This document shows positions 25,315 through 35,279 of a stretch of DNA of 64,000 bases, piece by piece (the stretch's first letter is position 1; each line of letters opens with the position of its first letter). Both the position numbers and the translations under genes were made by a program. Origin of the DNA: RPQJ01 sp963748985 (GTDB taxonomy: Bacteria > Pseudomonadota > Gammaproteobacteria > Steroidobacterales > Steroidobacteraceae); assembly GCA_963748985.1 (NCBI GenBank), contig CAVVKQ010000011.1, positions 173,660 to 237,659 of the forward strand, given 5' to 3'. The notes under the pieces were generated by a model that worked only from the letters and a program-made list of their open reading frames with translations, had not been told where the DNA came from and did no database searches.

Positions 25315-26634
25315 ATGTACCTGGAACACTTCAAGCTCAAGGAACTCCCGTTCCGGCTCAGCCCGGACCCGGCGTTCCTCTTTCTGAGCCAGATCCACTC
25401 CCGCGCGAAGGCGTACATGGAGTCCACGATCTGGTTCACGGACGGCTTCGTCGTAATTACGGGCGAGATCGGCTCGGGCAAGACCACGCTGATCGAGTCG
25501 TTCCTCAAGGAAATCGACCAGGACGTCGTCGTCGCGCAGATCAACCAGACGCAGGTCTCGCCGATCGAGTTCCTGCAGGGCCTGCTCGCGCAATTCGGCT
25601 TCAGCCCGTTCCGCATGCGCAAGGCGGAACTCCTCGACACGCTCAACAACTTCCTGATCGAACAGCACGCAAGCGGCCGCAAGGTGGTGCTGATCATCGA
25701 CGAAGCGCAGAACCTCAGCAACAAGGTGCTGGAGGAAGTGCGCCTGCTGTCCGGCGTCGAAACGACCAAGGAAAAGGTGCTGCGCATCATCCTGGCGGGC
25801 CAGCCCGAGCTGCATGCAAAGCTCGATTCGGACGAGCTCATCCAGTTACGCCAGCGCGTGCGGCTGCGCTTCCACCTGAGCGCGCTGACCGAGTCGGAGA
25901 TGGGCGATTACATCCTCCATCGACTCAGGGTGGCGGGTTCCGAGGACCGCGAGATCTTCGAGCCGGACACGTTCCCCCTGATCTTCCGGTACACGGGCGG
26001 CATCCCGCGCCTCACCAACACGCTGTGCGACACCTGCCTGCTCTCCGCCTTCGGCAGCAACCTGGAAAAAATCGACGTCGAGATCGTGCGGCAGGTGCTC
26101 GGCGAACTGCAGTGGCAGGAATACGCCGGGCGCACGCACACCGACCTGCCGGCGACCCGCATCGACGACACTTCGCCGCAACCGTGCCCGCCGGTGGGTC
26201 GAGTCGTGCTCTCCAAGCGGGGCGTCACGCTCGATCACGCGCTGCTCGTGCCAGGCCGCTTCATCGTCGGCCGCACCACCGACAACGACATGCAGATTGA
26301 CAGCAAGTTCGTGAGCCGCCACCACATGCAGCTCATCACCTCCACCGACAACTGCTACGTCGAAGACCTGAACAGCACCAACGGCGTGTTCCTGAACGGC
26401 AAGCGCGTGCGCCGGCACAAGCTGCAGGCGGGCGACGTGATCAAGCTGGGGATGCACGAAGTCACGTATTCTCCACTGGACGTGCCGGCCGAGCCAAGCG
26501 ACGAAGCCCGCGCGACGCGGACGACGGTGCTGCAGGATTCCGATACCGATCTGGATTCCGACGACGACGAATCGGAGACCGACGACGAAGAACAGGACGA
26601 GTCGTCCTATTCGTCGATTGCGCGCGGATCGTAA
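25315..26634 (+). CDS. ExeA/GspA-like AAA+ ATPase fused to a C-terminal FHA domain
   Basis: 439 residues. It begins MYLEHFKLKELPFRLSPDP, typical of ExeA-type ATPases. Walker A is GEIGSGKT (50-57) and Walker B VVLIIDEAQNL (D129, E130), followed by the sensor region QPELHAKLDS and FRYTGGIPRLTNTLCD. A forkhead-associated domain follows at about 315-390 (FIVGRTTDNDMQIDSKFVSR, then NSTNGVFLNGKRV), which in known proteins binds phosphothreonine. The end is a highly acidic tail. There is no transmembrane segment or peptidoglycan-binding domain, unlike GspA. Type II secretion genes are not nearby. A role in envelope or secretion assembly controlled by Ser/Thr phosphorylation is inference. Confidence 0.85.
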   Translation: MYLEHFKLKELPFRLSPDPAFLFLSQIHSRAKAYMESTIWFTDGFVVITGEIGSGKTTLIESFLKEIDQDVVVAQINQTQVSPIEFLQGLLAQFGFSPFRMRKAELLDTLNNFLIEQHASGRKVVLIIDEAQNLSNKVLEEVRLLSGVETTKEKVLRIILAGQPELHAKLDSDELIQLRQRVRLRFHLSALTESEMGDYILHRLRVAGSEDREIFEPDTFPLIFRYTGGIPRLTNTLCDTCLLSAFGSNLEKIDVEIVRQVLGELQWQEYAGRTHTDLPATRIDDTSPQPCPPVGRVVLSKRGVTLDHALLVPGRFIVGRTTDNDMQIDSKFVSRHHMQLITSTDNCYVEDLNSTNGVFLNGKRVRRHKLQAGDVIKLGMHEVTYSPLDVPAEPSDEARATRTTVLQDSDTDLDSDDDESETDDEEQDESSYSSIARGS

Positions 26635-26825
26635 CCCGACTGCGTGGCGCGGTAATCGCGCCGCTTCATCCAGAGCAACACCCCCACGGTGACCAGTGCA
26701 CCGCCTGCAATGAACAGCAGGCTGTGCGGCGAACGCTTGACCCACCACGCCACCGCGAAGCACCCGAGCCCGGCACCGACCGCCACGTAAGGCAGGGTTT
26801 CGTACACCGGACGCGGCAGCCACAC
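26607..26825 (-). CDS. small two-helix membrane protein, unknown function
   Basis: 72 residues with two hydrophobic segments, about 11-28 (LPYVAVGAGLGCFAVAWW) and 35-52 (SLLFIAGGALVTVGVLLW), and a charged C-terminus. It starts 7 bases after the tldD stop on the same strand, so it is probably co-transcribed. Its last 28 bases overlap, tail to tail, the end of the ATPase-FHA gene. I do not recognise the family. It is supported by composition and position rather than by homology. Confidence 0.6.
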   Translation of the reverse strand: MWLPRPVYETLPYVAVGAGLGCFAVAWWVKRSPHSLLFIAGGALVTVGVLLWMKRRDYRATQSGYDPRAIDE

Positions 26826-26832
26826 GGCGGGA

Positions 26833-28338
26833 TCAGCCCGTTCCGCCGACCGTCAGCGCATCCACGCGCAGGGTGGGCTGGCCAACGCCTACCGGAACTT
26901 CCTGACCTTCCTTGCCGCAGGTGCCGACGCCGTCGTCGAGCTTGAGGTCATTGCCGATCATCGAGACGCGGGTCATGACGTCGGGACCATTGCCGATCAG
27001 CGTGGCGCCTTTCACCGGGCGCGTGATCCTGCCCTTCTCGATCAGGTAGGCCTCGCTCGCCGAGAACACGAACTTGCCCGACGTGATGTCGACCTGGCCA
27101 CCGCCGAAATTGCGGCAGTAGAGACCCTTGTCGACCGAGGCGATGATTGCTTCGGGCGCATGCTCGCCCGGCAGCATGTAGGTGTTGGTCATGCGCGGCA
27201 TGGTGAGCGCGGCAAAGCTCTCGCGACGGCCGTTGCCCGTCGGCTTCACACCCATGAGGCGTGCGTTGAGCTTGTCCTGCAGGTAGCCGCGAAGGATGCC
27301 ATCCTCGATCAGCGTGGTGCACTGCGTGGGCGTGCCTTCGTCGTCGACGTTGAGCGAGCCGCGGCGAGCCGCGAGCGTGCCGTCGTCGACGATCGTTACG
27401 CCTTTGGCAGCGACCTGCTGCCCGATGCGCCCGCTGAACGCCGAGGTGCCCTTGCGGTTGAAGTCGCCTTCCAGGCCGTGGCCCACGGCCTCGTGCAGCA
27501 ACACGCCGGGCCAGCCCGCCCCAAGCACGACGGTCATCGTGCCCGCGGGTGCCGGCACCGCTTCGAGATTGACCTGCGCCGTGCGCACGGCTTCCTTGAC
27601 GAGCGCACGCCACCGCTCGGACGCGAGGAATTCCGTATAGGCGAAACGACCGCCACCGCCGGCGTAGCCCTGCTCGCGCCGACCGTCCTGTTCGATGATG
27701 ACGCTGACGTTGAGCCGCACCAGCGGCCGCACGTCGCCGGCGAGCGTACCGTCGCTCGCCATGACGAGCACGATGTCGTGCGACGCCGAGAGGCTTGCCA
27801 TGACCTGCGTGATGCGCGAATCGAGCGAGCGCGCCTCGCGGTCGATCTGCTCGAGCAGCTTGACCTTGTCGTCGTCCGCCATCGTCTCGACCGGATCGAT
27901 TGGCAGGTAGAGGTCGCGGCCGCCCGTGGCATGCCATGCCTGCACGCTGCCGCCCGCACCGGCGCGCGAGATGGCGCGCGCGGCGTGCGCGGCCTCGAGC
28001 AGCGCAGGCAGCATCACCTCGTCGGAATAGGCAAAGCCGGTTTTCTCACCGGCCAGTGCGCGCACACCCACGCCCTGCTCGATGCTGTGGGCGCCATCCT
28101 TGACGATGCCGTCCTCGAGCGCCCACGACTCTTCGCGCGTGAGCTGGAAATAAATGTCGGCGTAGTCGACGGCGTGACCCATCACGTCGCCGAGCACTCC
28201 CGCGACGCGGTTCTCATCGAGTTCAGCGGGGCCGAGCAGCGCGGCACGTGCGACGTCGAGCGGGTCGCGAGCGGTGATACCGGCCGTGAGCGCGGCAGGC
28301 TGGGGAGCAAAAAGCGGCGGCGGAATGTGCAGTTTCAT
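26833..28338 (-). CDS. tldD: metalloprotease TldD
   Basis: 501 residues. The HExxxH zinc motif is HEAVGH (282-287), followed by GLEGDFNRKGTSAFSGRIGQ. Other TldD blocks are YADIYFQLTREESWALEDGIVK, NVDDEGTPTQCTTLIEDGIL, and GGGQVDITSGKFVFSASEAYLIEKG. It forms the catalytic half of the TldD-TldE protease with PmbA, encoded at 21553. ATG 28338 overlaps the stop of the nitrilase gene (ATGA). The longer upstream frame lies inside that gene and is not used. Confidence 0.96.
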   Translation of the reverse strand: MKLHIPPPLFAPQPAALTAGITARDPLDVARAALLGPAELDENRVAGVLGDVMGHAVDYADIYFQLTREESWALEDGIVKDGAHSIEQGVGVRALAGEKTGFAYSDEVMLPALLEAAHAARAISRAGAGGSVQAWHATGGRDLYLPIDPVETMADDDKVKLLEQIDREARSLDSRITQVMASLSASHDIVLVMASDGTLAGDVRPLVRLNVSVIIEQDGRREQGYAGGGGRFAYTEFLASERWRALVKEAVRTAQVNLEAVPAPAGTMTVVLGAGWPGVLLHEAVGHGLEGDFNRKGTSAFSGRIGQQVAAKGVTIVDDGTLAARRGSLNVDDEGTPTQCTTLIEDGILRGYLQDKLNARLMGVKPTGNGRRESFAALTMPRMTNTYMLPGEHAPEAIIASVDKGLYCRNFGGGQVDITSGKFVFSASEAYLIEKGRITRPVKGATLIGNGPDVMTRVSMIGNDLKLDDGVGTCGKEGQEVPVGVGQPTLRVDALTVGGTG

Positions 28339-29171
28339 GATTCCTGTCGGGGTGCGGTGACGCCGAGCCGGCGGTGCAGGACGGATGGGAAGTCCAGCCG
28401 CAACCGGCGCTGCCGCTCGAGGTCCAATTCTGCCGTGATCACGCCGGTTCCGCGCGGCAATCGAGCCAGGACCCGACCCCACGGTTCGACGATCATCGAG
28501 TCGCCGTGGGTTTCGCGCCCGCTCTCGTGGAACCCGGACTGCGCTGGCGCCACGAGGTAACAGAGGTTTTCGACCGCGCGGGTGCGCAGCAGCAGCTCCC
28601 AGTGGGCACGACCCGTGGGCACGGTGAAGGCGGACGGCAAGGTGAACCATTCGGCACCCTGCCGCAGCAGTTCGCGGAAGAGTTCGGGAAAACGGACGTC
28701 GTAGCAGACCGCGAGGCCGAGCCGGCCCGCCGGCGTGTCGACCGTGACTACCTGCGTGCCCGGTCGCACGGCCTTCGATTCACGGTGGCTCTCGAGCTTG
28801 CCGGGTACGTCCACATCGAACAGGTGAATCTTGTCGTAGCGGGCGACCTCGCGACCCGCGTCGTCGAAGACGAGACACGCCGCCGCTACACGCGGCTCGT
28901 CGGGTAGCTTGAGCGGGATTGTGCCGCCGACGATCCACAAGCCGTGCATGCGCGCCTGCTCGATGAGAAACGCCTGGATCGGGCCGGACCCGTGAGTTTC
29001 GGCGATCGTGAGCTTGTCGGCTTCGCCACGTCCCATGAACGCGAAATTTTCCGGCAGCACGGCGACCACCGCGCCCTGTGCCCTGGCCTGCCGGAGCAGT
29101 TCGCCAGCGACAGCGAGATTGCGCGCCACGTTGGCGCAGGAAGTCATCTGGATGGCAGCGACATGCGTCAC
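28335..29171 (-). CDS. carbon-nitrogen hydrolase (Nit/omega-amidase-like)
   Basis: 278 residues of the nitrilase superfamily, with the Glu-Lys-Cys triad at E41 (VLPENFAFMG), K114 (ARYDKIHLFDVDVPG) and C156 (GLAVCYDVRFPELFR). The closest described relatives are Nit1/Nit2-type omega- and deaminated-glutathione amidases (metabolite repair). Substrate cannot be fixed from sequence. It sits between yhdP and tldD with four-base overlaps on both sides, an order common in gammaproteobacteria. Confidence 0.88.
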   Translation of the reverse strand: MTHVAAIQMTSCANVARNLAVAGELLRQARAQGAVVAVLPENFAFMGRGEADKLTIAETHGSGPIQAFLIEQARMHGLWIVGGTIPLKLPDEPRVAAACLVFDDAGREVARYDKIHLFDVDVPGKLESHRESKAVRPGTQVVTVDTPAGRLGLAVCYDVRFPELFRELLRQGAEWFTLPSAFTVPTGRAHWELLLRTRAVENLCYLVAPAQSGFHESGRETHGDSMIVEPWGRVLARLPRGTGVITAELDLERQRRLRLDFPSVLHRRLGVTAPRQES

Positions 29172-32100
29172 GGTGAATTTTCCCTTTGCTTTTCGGCCGT
29201 CCCGGCCGCCGCTCCGACACCGGCGGGCGCAGCGATTCGCTGCACGACCGGAGCGGCCCAGGATCCCGTCACATGGTAATAGGCCCGGGTGAGTCCTTGC
29301 AGCTGGTCCTTGAAAAGCTGTGACAGCACCAGCACCCCAGCGCCGATCACCGGTCCCGCCGCGAGCGCGCCGGCGACCGCCAGGGGTCCGCTGGGATTGC
29401 CGCTCACGACGATCGTCTGGTCGTAGTCTTCGGTCGCGAGGCCGGTGCGGCCCACGATTCCCATGTCGACCGCTGCGCCCTTCAGCAGCAGGTTCTGCGT
29501 GAACGCATTGCCCGCACGCACCTCGAAATCGCCCTGCACGCTGTTGAACGCGAGGCCTTCGTCGGTGACGTCACGGAAATCGAGCGCGAGTCGTCGCGGC
29601 AACTGCGTCACGCTGAACAGCCCGAGCATGCGGCCCGCACCCGGCTCGATTTCGCGCAAACGGCCATCCTCGAGCGACACGTGCAGCGTGCCATTGACGG
29701 TCTTGAGCACGTCCATCGACGGGCCGCCGGGCCACCAGAGATTCGCGGCGAACTTCGCCTTGCTGGCGTCGATCGCGTCACGGAAGCCGAGCGCTTTCGC
29801 GGCGGCGCGAAAATCTGTACTGGTCAACAGCACCTCCACGCGCGTGCGCGGCGCACCCTGCTCCATCCACCAGCTGCCGTTGGCAAGGAGGTCGAAAGCC
29901 GGCGACGTCGTCGAGATCGAATCTATGGTGAGTCCCCGCGGATCCCGTGAGATCGCAGCATCCAGGCGGCCGAACTGCCGTGACTGCCAGGTGAAGTCCG
30001 CGGCAACCGCGCTGATGGCGGGCAGATTGCGCGGATCGATCTGCGCCCTGGCCGCCGCTCCTGCAACCGCAGAAGGGTGCGATTCCTCACTGGTCAGCTG
30101 CAGCCGCTTCATGTCGAGCACGATCGGCCGGCCGCGCGTGAGATCGTCGGGTACGGTCACCTGCCCTTCGGCCTGCGGTCCCGTCACCGCGATCCGCCAG
30201 AGGTCGCCTTCGCTGCGCAGCTTCGCGAGCACGTCGCGGAACTCGAAGCCGAAGACCGTTGCACGGTCGAGGTGGACGTCGACCGGACCGAGCCAGTCCA
30301 TCAGGCGTTGGCCGCCGATGTTCGTCGAACCGCCGGCGGGTCTGTTCGAGAGGGCGAGCCACTCCCCCAGGTCGAACTGCGGCCAATCACCGCTCACCAA
30401 CAAGCCGGGCTGCGCCGGAAGCGTCACGGGTTGCGCATCAAAGCGCGCCGCGCCACGGTCAAGACGCCAGGCGCCGTCCCGCGCGGCGAAACGCAGCTTC
30501 GCACGAGCGCTGCCCGACTCGAGCGTCACGTCGTTCACGCGCGAGCCGGGTATTTCGAGCCGCACGCGCGTCAGCCGCGTCTCGGGCGCAGCCTTGGCAA
30601 AAGGCCGGGGCGCCTGGACGACGAGACCGCCCAGGTCGCTCGCAACGTCGAACTGCAGCAGCCAGGCGCCACTGGCTCGTCGTTTCTCGATATGGCCCTG
30701 CAGGGCCCAGTCCGTCGCGCCGCTCATCGCGATGGTCGCCGGCAGGCCAATGAATGCGGGCAGCGTGGCGCCACCCGCGCGGCCCTTCGCCGTGAGTTCC
30801 ACTGCGGCTTCGACATCGCGGGAGGTGAGGCCAGGGCTCGCGGCAAGCTCGAACGGGCCGTCGAGGATCGTGCCCCGCAGCCCCGCGGCCTTCACCTCGT
30901 AGTTGTGCAGTTCGAAGGTACCCTCGACGCGCTGGGCGGGCGCCCGCAGCGCAGGCAACGCGACGGTGACGCCGTCGAGCGTCGCGCGCACGGTGTAGTC
31001 GCGCGGAGGTGGCGGTGCCGGCATCGTGGCCAGCACTTCTGCCGAAATCACCGGCAATGAAAGCTGGACCTGGTACTGCGCCGGACCGCTGCCAGTGAGG
31101 CCCATGAATTGCTCGCCGATGATCGGCCCCAGCGGACTCGCCTGCACGTACTCGAGCGCCCGCTGCAGATCGCCGCGAGCCTTGCCGTCGATCTCGAGGA
31201 TCGGCGCCTTGTAATCGGCCATCAGGAACCGGACCTGCGACAGTTTCAGCCCGCCGAGTTCGCCGCTCGCAATGTCCGCTTCGATCGATGCGTTGTGAAA
31301 TTTCGCCGTGCCCGACGCATTGGCGAGCGGCGCGAATCCCGGATAGTAGTCGAGAGACACGCCCTTCGCGTCGGCCGAGGCCGTGAAATCCCCTTCGCCG
31401 TCGCGGAACGGAAACTTCCGCACCGGCCCGCGGTAACTCAACCGGCCGTTCGTCGCCGTACCGCGGACGAAAGCACGGTCGAGCCAGGCAATCGTGCGCT
31501 CGCGCAAACGACCGACGGGCACGACATGCGGCACCAGCGCGACGTCGACCTCGGGTACTTCGGCGGTCAGCGTCAGGATCGGCGAGACGCCGGCCTTTTC
31601 GAAGCTGAACTCGGCGTCCACCTGCGCACGGCCCTGGCGGTGCAGGACCTGCGCACCCTTCACGCTCGCAATCCAGACGGCACCCTCGCGACGCCAGCCG
31701 CCATCCGCCGTGACGCGCACGAGCTCGAGGGGTTGCCGGAACATCCGCGGCCACTCAAACACAGGCTGGTCCGCGCGCAGTTCCAGCTTGCCCCGCTGGT
31801 CGTTGCCATCGAGCTTGAGCGAAACACCCGACAGGCCCGGGAAGCGGCCGATGGGCTGGACACCGACGCTGACCAGGTTCGCCTGCAAAGTGAACGTCGG
31901 CCGGATACCTGCTCGCTCGCGCTGCGCGCTGGCTCGCAGCGTCTCCACTCGTCCGCGGGGCGCCAACCCGGCAAAACGATCGAATGACGTGGGCGCAAAT
32001 GCGAGCACCAGCGGCCAGGTCGAGGTCAAGTCGAGCCCGTCGATGTTCAGCTCGAGCCCGAAGCGCGTCACCGGCTTCCCGGTCCAGCGTCCCCACACCT

Positions 32101-33202
32101 GCGTCTCGGTCGCCGCGCGTAGCGTGCCGGCCTGCGCGCGCAGGCCCTGAATCCGGAAGACCCAGGCGTCGCCCTCGCGGCGCAGGCGTGCATCGCCTTC
32201 GAGGGCGCCGTAGCGAGCCACTGCCGGCAACGGCTGCGGCGCGCGCTCGACCATCTCCTTGGTCACCGTCGGGAATTTCACCTTGCTGCCTGGCGCGAGT
32301 TCGAGCCGCGGATCGGCGATGCGCACGGCCTCGATCGGCGGCACGGCACGACTCGGCAATTGCAGTGCAACGTCGCGCAACTCAAAACCGAGTCGCACGC
32401 TCGAAACCTTGCCTTGCTCGAGCGCGAACACGCCGCGCAGTTGGCCGGATCCCGCCAGCGGCCTGGCGACCTGCGGCGGCAGGAAGTCATTGAGACCAGC
32501 CAGCCGCACGGTGTCCGCATCGATCTCGACCCGCGCATCGAGGTGCTCACGCTCGTCGAGCGTGCCCTTGAGCCGCGCGTTGAAGTCCGCGTGCGTGCCG
32601 AGCGCGTCGGGCAACGTGGCGTTACCCTCCAGCACGACGAAATCGCGGTCGCGGCGCAACTGGACATCGAGATCGGTGAGTTCGAGCGGTGCACGACCCG
32701 TCTTCAGGTCGCGGTAGACGACGGTCGCATCGTCGACGATGACGCGTCCAGCCGGGAGGCGATCGAAATCGAATGGCGGTCGATCGGCGGGACGCTCGCG
32801 CAGGCCCAGCAGCCGGATACGACCGTCCGCGAGCCGCACGACTGTCACGCGCGGCTCGAGGATGCGGATGCGGCCCGCGACGAACTGACCCGTGCGGAGG
32901 AAATTCCAGAGATCGAGGCCGATGCTGCCTTCGCGCGTGGCAAACAGAGCCTGTGAGCCGTCCTCGGCCACCACGCGCAGGTCGCGCAGCACGACTTCCG
33001 GCCCATACCAGCGCAGACGCGCGTCGAGCCGCGAGTACTCGAACTTCATCTGCGTCTGGCGCTCGATCCACGTGCGCAACTTCTGCTCGTTGTGCGGAAC
33101 GTAGGCGATCGCAATGCGCAGCGCCGTCACCAGCAGCGCGACCACGACAAGCAGTCCGGCCGCGGTGCCTGCGACCAGGCGCCACCACCGGGTGGAAGTC
33201 AC
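29168..33202 (-). CDS. yhdP: YhdP-family AsmA-like envelope protein
   Basis: 1344 residues. A single N-terminal membrane anchor (LVAGTAAGLLVVVALLVTAL) precedes a very long repetitive beta-rich body. It ends in the AsmA-like C-terminal block (RMLGLFSVTQLPRRLALDFRD, GRTGLATEDYDQTIVVSGN, AAGPVIGAGVLVLSQLF). This is the TIGR02099/YhdP type. In E. coli YhdP, TamB and YdbH are implicated in moving phospholipid from inner to outer membrane. It overlaps the nitrilase start and the rng stop by ATGA, giving tight coupling. Confidence 0.93.
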   Translation of the reverse strand: MTSTRWWRLVAGTAAGLLVVVALLVTALRIAIAYVPHNEQKLRTWIERQTQMKFEYSRLDARLRWYGPEVVLRDLRVVAEDGSQALFATREGSIGLDLWNFLRTGQFVAGRIRILEPRVTVVRLADGRIRLLGLRERPADRPPFDFDRLPAGRVIVDDATVVYRDLKTGRAPLELTDLDVQLRRDRDFVVLEGNATLPDALGTHADFNARLKGTLDEREHLDARVEIDADTVRLAGLNDFLPPQVARPLAGSGQLRGVFALEQGKVSSVRLGFELRDVALQLPSRAVPPIEAVRIADPRLELAPGSKVKFPTVTKEMVERAPQPLPAVARYGALEGDARLRREGDAWVFRIQGLRAQAGTLRAATETQVWGRWTGKPVTRFGLELNIDGLDLTSTWPLVLAFAPTSFDRFAGLAPRGRVETLRASAQRERAGIRPTFTLQANLVSVGVQPIGRFPGLSGVSLKLDGNDQRGKLELRADQPVFEWPRMFRQPLELVRVTADGGWRREGAVWIASVKGAQVLHRQGRAQVDAEFSFEKAGVSPILTLTAEVPEVDVALVPHVVPVGRLRERTIAWLDRAFVRGTATNGRLSYRGPVRKFPFRDGEGDFTASADAKGVSLDYYPGFAPLANASGTAKFHNASIEADIASGELGGLKLSQVRFLMADYKAPILEIDGKARGDLQRALEYVQASPLGPIIGEQFMGLTGSGPAQYQVQLSLPVISAEVLATMPAPPPPRDYTVRATLDGVTVALPALRAPAQRVEGTFELHNYEVKAAGLRGTILDGPFELAASPGLTSRDVEAAVELTAKGRAGGATLPAFIGLPATIAMSGATDWALQGHIEKRRASGAWLLQFDVASDLGGLVVQAPRPFAKAAPETRLTRVRLEIPGSRVNDVTLESGSARAKLRFAARDGAWRLDRGAARFDAQPVTLPAQPGLLVSGDWPQFDLGEWLALSNRPAGGSTNIGGQRLMDWLGPVDVHLDRATVFGFEFRDVLAKLRSEGDLWRIAVTGPQAEGQVTVPDDLTRGRPIVLDMKRLQLTSEESHPSAVAGAAARAQIDPRNLPAISAVAADFTWQSRQFGRLDAAISRDPRGLTIDSISTTSPAFDLLANGSWWMEQGAPRTRVEVLLTSTDFRAAAKALGFRDAIDASKAKFAANLWWPGGPSMDVLKTVNGTLHVSLEDGRLREIEPGAGRMLGLFSVTQLPRRLALDFRDVTDEGLAFNSVQGDFEVRAGNAFTQNLLLKGAAVDMGIVGRTGLATEDYDQTIVVSGNPSGPLAVAGALAAGPVIGAGVLVLSQLFKDQLQGLTRAYYHVTGSWAAPVVQRIAAPAGVGAAAGTAEKQRENSP

Positions 33203-34668
33203 ATGAGCACCACGTCGTACTGGTCGTGCAGGTACAGCGCCTCGGTCTGCAGGCGGATCGGCTTGCCGACCAGCACTTCAAGTTCGCCGAGCGCGGCAGA
33301 CTCTTCGTCGAGCAGGCGCTCGATGACGTCCGAATGCGCGAGCACCATGAGCTGCTGGAAGTCGAACTGGCCCGCCTGGCGCAGTACTTCACGGAAGATC
33401 TCGTAACAGACGGTCTCCGGCGTCTTGACGAAGCCGCGGCCCTCGCAGGCCTGGCAGGGCGAGCACAACTGGTGCGCGAGGCTTTCACGCGTGCGCTTGC
33501 GCGTCATCTCGACCAGGCCGAGCGGCGACACCGCAGACACGTGCGTCTTTGCGTGATCCTTCGCCAGCGCCTTTTCGAGCGCCTGCAGCACCTGCTTGCG
33601 GTGCTCTTCCTCCTCCATGTCGATGAAGTCGATGATGATGATCCCGCCGAGATTGCGCAGCCGCAGCTGCCGCGCGATCGCAACCGCCGCCTCGAGGTTG
33701 GTGCGGTAGATCGTTTCCTCGAGGTTGCGATGCCCGACGTACGCGCCCGTGTTGACGTCGATGGTCGTGAGCGCTTCGGTCTGGTCGATGATCAGGTACC
33801 CGCCGGATTTGAGCGGTACCTTGCGCTCGAGCGAGCGCTGGACCTCCTCCTCCACGCCGTGCAGGTCGAAGAGCGGCCGGCTGCCGCTGTAACGCTCGAC
33901 GCGGGCGCCGTGCGCGGGCATGAACGTCGTTGCGAATTCCTGCATGCGCTCGCAGGTGCGTTCGTGATCGACCAGCACGCGGTCCACGCCTTCGCCGACG
34001 AGGTCACGCATCAGGCGCAGCGGCAGCGGCAGGTCTTCGTGCACGAGCGTGCCCGCGCGCGTGCCTGCCGCCTTGGTCGAGAGCACCTCCCATAGCTTGC
34101 GCAGGAACAGCATGTCGGCGCGCAGCGCCGCGGCCGTCGCGCCTTCCGCTGCGGTGCGCACGATGTAGCCGCCCGCTTCGCCTGGCGTCACGAACGACTG
34201 CATCAGCTCGCGCAGCCGCAACCTCTCGTCCTCCGTCTCGATGCGGGCGGAGATGCCGACGCCGTGACCGAAGGGCATGTAGACGAGGTAGCGCGAAGGA
34301 ATCGTGATGAACGTCGTGAGGCGCGCGCCCTTGGTGCCGAGCGGATCCTTCAGCACCTGCACCAGGATGTCGCCGCCCTCACTGACGAGTTCGCGGATGT
34401 TCTCGGTGCGCGTTTCGTCTCCCGAGCCTTCGGCATCTGCCGGCTGCACGATGTCGGAGACGTGCAGGAACGCCGTGCGCTCGAGACCGATGTCGATGAA
34501 GGCGGCCTGCATGCCGGGCAGCACCCGCGACACGCGCCCCTTGTACAGGTTGCCCGTGAGGCCCATGCGGCTCGCCCGTTCGACGAAAAGCTCCTGCAGC
34601 ACTCCGTTCTCGAGCAGGGCCGCGCGGGTCTCGCGCGGACTGACGTTGACGATCATTTCCGTGGTCAT
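33199..34668 (-). CDS. rng: ribonuclease G
   Basis: 489 residues of the RNase E/G family. The S1-like RNA-binding start is ENGVLQELFVERAS and GNLYKGRVSRVLPGMQAAFIDIG. The catalytic core has TIDVNTGAYVGHRNLEETIY and GGIIIIDFIDMEEEEHR, where the aspartates bind Mg, and a zinc-link CSPCQACEGRG. It lacks the long RNase E tail. It processes 16S rRNA 5' ends and mRNA. I chose ATG 34668, which overlaps the maf stop (ATGA), rather than 34686. Confidence 0.95.
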   Translation of the reverse strand: MTTEMIVNVSPRETRAALLENGVLQELFVERASRMGLTGNLYKGRVSRVLPGMQAAFIDIGLERTAFLHVSDIVQPADAEGSGDETRTENIRELVSEGGDILVQVLKDPLGTKGARLTTFITIPSRYLVYMPFGHGVGISARIETEDERLRLRELMQSFVTPGEAGGYIVRTAAEGATAAALRADMLFLRKLWEVLSTKAAGTRAGTLVHEDLPLPLRLMRDLVGEGVDRVLVDHERTCERMQEFATTFMPAHGARVERYSGSRPLFDLHGVEEEVQRSLERKVPLKSGGYLIIDQTEALTTIDVNTGAYVGHRNLEETIYRTNLEAAVAIARQLRLRNLGGIIIIDFIDMEEEEHRKQVLQALEKALAKDHAKTHVSAVSPLGLVEMTRKRTRESLAHQLCSPCQACEGRGFVKTPETVCYEIFREVLRQAGQFDFQQLMVLAHSDVIERLLDEESAALGELEVLVGKPIRLQTEALYLHDQYDVVLM

Positions 34669-35273
34669 GGTGCCTGGGTGTTCCATCCGATCAGACCGAG
34701 CGCCGGAGTCAGCAGTTCCCAGGTCTCGTAAAGTGGCAGTCCCATAACGCCGGAATAACTGCCGGCGAGGTGGCGAATGAAAATGGCCGCGTGGCCCTGC
34801 ACCCCGTACGCACCGGCCTTGTCGACCGGCTCACCGGTGCGCCAGTACCAGTCGATCTCGGCGCGCGTGAGCGGGCGGAACTCGACCGTGCTGGTGCTGA
34901 TGCGAGCGTTCGCGCCGCCTGCGTGCAGCACCGCAACGGCTGTGTGCACCTGGTGCGCCCGTCCGGACAGGCGGCCGAGGATACGGGCCGCGTCCTCGTG
35001 GTCGGCTGGTTTACCGAGGATTTCGTCGCCAAGCGCCACGGTGGTGTCGGCTGCGAGCACCGGGCGACGTTCTGCGAGCGGCAGCCGTTCCCACAGCGCG
35101 CGCGCCTTTTCCTCGGCGAGCCGCAACGCATAGTGCGCAGGTTTCTCGCCGGGCCGCGGCGATTCGTCGATATCCACCGGACGCACCTCGTGCGTCACGT
35201 CGATCTGCCGCAACAATTCACTGCGCCGCGGCGAAGCGGACGCCAGGTAAATGGCGGGTGCGTCGCCAGCCAT
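34665..35273 (-). CDS. maf: Maf-type nucleoside triphosphate pyrophosphatase (YhdE type)
   Basis: 202 residues. The signature ASASPRRSELLRQI is at the start, LAADTTVALGDEILGKP holds the catalytic Asp, and AGAYGVQGHAAIFIRHLAGSYSGVMGLPL is the end block. It hydrolyses dTTP/UTP and modified nucleotides to monophosphates, a house-cleaning role. It is followed directly by rng, as in E. coli (yhdE-rng). Confidence 0.94.
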   Translation of the reverse strand: MAGDAPAIYLASASPRRSELLRQIDVTHEVRPVDIDESPRPGEKPAHYALRLAEEKARALWERLPLAERRPVLAADTTVALGDEILGKPADHEDAARILGRLSGRAHQVHTAVAVLHAGGANARISTSTVEFRPLTRAEIDWYWRTGEPVDKAGAYGVQGHAAIFIRHLAGSYSGVMGLPLYETWELLTPALGLIGWNTQAP

Positions 35274-35279
35274 CCGGAC

